Shown here one piece after another: positions 62,661 through 64,000 of a stretch of DNA of 64,000 bases. The position numbers and the translations under genes were made by a program. The DNA lies in the NCBI GenBank assembly GCA_947311845.1, contig CAMZMU010000107.1, positions 41,359,172 to 41,423,171 of the forward strand. The letters run 5' to 3'. Positions within the stretch are counted from its first letter, which is position 1. Each line of letters begins with the position of its first letter. This DNA is from Poa pratensis. Lineage: Eukaryota; Streptophyta; Magnoliopsida; Poales; Poaceae. The notes beneath the pieces were generated by a model. It had not been told where the DNA came from. It saw only the letters and a program-made list of their open reading frames with translations, and made no database searches.

Positions 62661-62849
62661 CATTTCCAGCCCTCCACGTCGCGGGCAATTCCTGGCCGTC
62701 CGATCCGTGCGACAGACGGCCAGGAACTCCACGTCGCCCCAAATCACGACCTCACTGTTCATTCCTATTTTAGGCCAATCGCGTAGCGCCACGTGTACCG
62801 GTCACCAGCCCGTCGCGCGCCGGTCAGCCGGTCGCCCACCCGGTGGCCC

Positions 62850-63400
62850 GATATTTTTCCAAAAAAGACCTCCGGTTTCTCAAGATTCGCATGAATTTCC
62901 CATTTCGCACTGCGGGAGGACCTTTATGTATTTTCTTGAAAATCTTGGGGCCTATTTGCAAAAAAACCCGAGCTTCCCCCTCGCTCGCGCGACCCCGCGG
63001 TCGCCGCCGCCGGCCGCCGCGCCACGCCGTCGCTCCGGCCCTCCCCGTCCAAATCTAAGGGCACGGGGAGGTGCGCCGCGCCGCCCTCCACCTCCTTGCC
63101 AAGCGGTCCGTGCCGGGGCGCCGCCGTTGCGCCGCAATCGTCGCCGCCGCCGCGCGGACATCCGCCGCGTTCCGCGTGTCTCCGGCGGCCCTCCGGCGAC
63201 CAAATCGGGGCGGCGCCGCCACGTTGAGGTCGACCGCGACGAGGCGCTTCCAGCGCGACCAGCGGCGTGCCCAGACTCGCTCTGGATGGCCGCCGGCGAG
63301 CGCAACGCCGCCGCTGCGGATCTGGCGGCGCACCCGCTGACGTCATCACGACGTCAGCGCGGGTCCCACCTGTCAGCGGCTCCGACCTTTTCCCTCCGGA
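62850..63400. other. GC-rich block, no confident gene
   Basis: Long overlapping open frames on both strands with Arg/Ala/Pro-rich products and no recognisable motif. This is typical of extreme G+C content and not of coding. The edge GACGTCATCACGACGTC near 63339 is a short palindrome. Confidence 0.35.
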
Positions 63401-64000
63401 AAAAAAACATAAAAATGATTAAAATTACAAACTTAATATCTTAGGATATATTCATCAAAAAAATACGAAAAAAATATGAAAATGATCGCAAAAAAAAATG
63501 CTAATTACTTATACCATAATGCGAACATTTTTTGAATATTTTAATATTGCGAATATTTCAAAACACACTCGAAGCAATACTATGAATTTTTCAAAACACA
63601 ATCGAAGATTTCAGTACCCTGAATATTTCAAAAAAATTAAAATTCATTTCGCATGATCTTCAGGATTTTAATACTGCGAATATTTCAAAACACATTCGAA
63701 GATTTCTGTACATATATTCATCAGAAAAATGTTAAAATGGCCACAAAAAAATGCTAATTACTTATAGCATAATGCAAACATTTTTTTAAGATTTTAGTAC
63801 TGTGAATATTTCAAAACACATTCGAAGATCTTAGTACCGTCAATATTTCAAAAAAATTCAAATTCATATCGCACGATCTTCAGGATTTTAACACATTCGA
63901 AGATTTTAATACCGCGAATATTTCAAAAAAAAAAGCAAATTCATTTCGCATGATCTTCAGATCTATCCACCAACAATATTTGAAAACAGATATCATAATG
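63400..64000. repeat. AT-rich degenerate tandem repeats
   Basis: Repeated GAATATTTCAAAACACATTC with GAAGAT(T/C)TTAGTACC, and TTCATTTCGCA(T/C)GATCTTCAG units, recur at least five times to the right edge, with interspersed AAAATGCTAATTACTTATA boxes. They look like transposon subterminal repeats; the element continues past the window. Confidence 0.65.

Noticed and set aside
63400..64000. CRISPR-like repeat array
   Set aside because: Repeats are degenerate, AT-rich and unevenly spaced in a plant genome; they fit transposon subterminal repeats.

Overview
The window reads as nuclear DNA of a grass, most likely a pooid or Triticeae genome. GC-rich first exons sit in an AT-rich, transposon-dense background. 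Spliced genes have plant GT-AG introns. Recognisable grass repeats include Stowaway-type MITEs, tRNA-derived SINEs, Helitrons with CTAG ends, a Mutator-like element and LINE relics. The species is an inference; the plant origin is not in doubt.

Layout. 1-8.8 kb: a plastid K+/H+ antiporter gene of the KEA1/2 type (minus strand, 17 exons visible, 3' end beyond the left edge, a solo LTR just downstream of the last visible exon). 9-17 kb: the KEA 5' flank is present in three diverged copies, and a 4.64-kb Mutator-like element with a perfect 9-bp target duplication sits between copies two and three. It carries gene-like ORFs and a long hairpin. 16.9-17.9 kb: a broken Ty1-copia reverse-transcriptase relic. 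18-21 kb: an F-box gene followed by a LINE fragment. 22.7-36.3 kb: a segment duplicated three times, each copy holding a highly diverged ubiquitin-RPL40-like fusion gene (minus strand). Copy 1 is intact but has a retroposon beside it. Copy 2 has a hAT-like element, itself containing a Helitron, inside its intron. Copy 3 is a pseudogene. Two more Helitrons (one with a pectinesterase fragment) lie in and beyond this block. 40.5-42.7 kb: a DUF26 receptor-like kinase whose kinase resembles the L-type lectin receptor kinase class, with two frame breaks and a SINE immediately upstream of its start. 43-46.5 kb: LINE, SINE and MITE remnants. 46.7-62.5 kb: a CFIm25 (cleavage factor Im 25 kDa) gene at 59.6-62.5 kb, a decayed copy of it at 47.0-48.9 kb, and between them the MSH3 mismatch-repair gene plus an F-box relic.

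The genes do not form a common pathway; this is an ordinary eukaryotic gene island. The strongest observations are structural: insertions dated or proven by empty sites in neighbouring duplicates, a ubiquitin paralogue family that has lost most chain-forming lysines and Arg72, and a cluster of single-base frame breaks in KEA exon 1 and MSH3 that could be real decay or consensus errors. No CRISPR, operon or bacterial feature is present.
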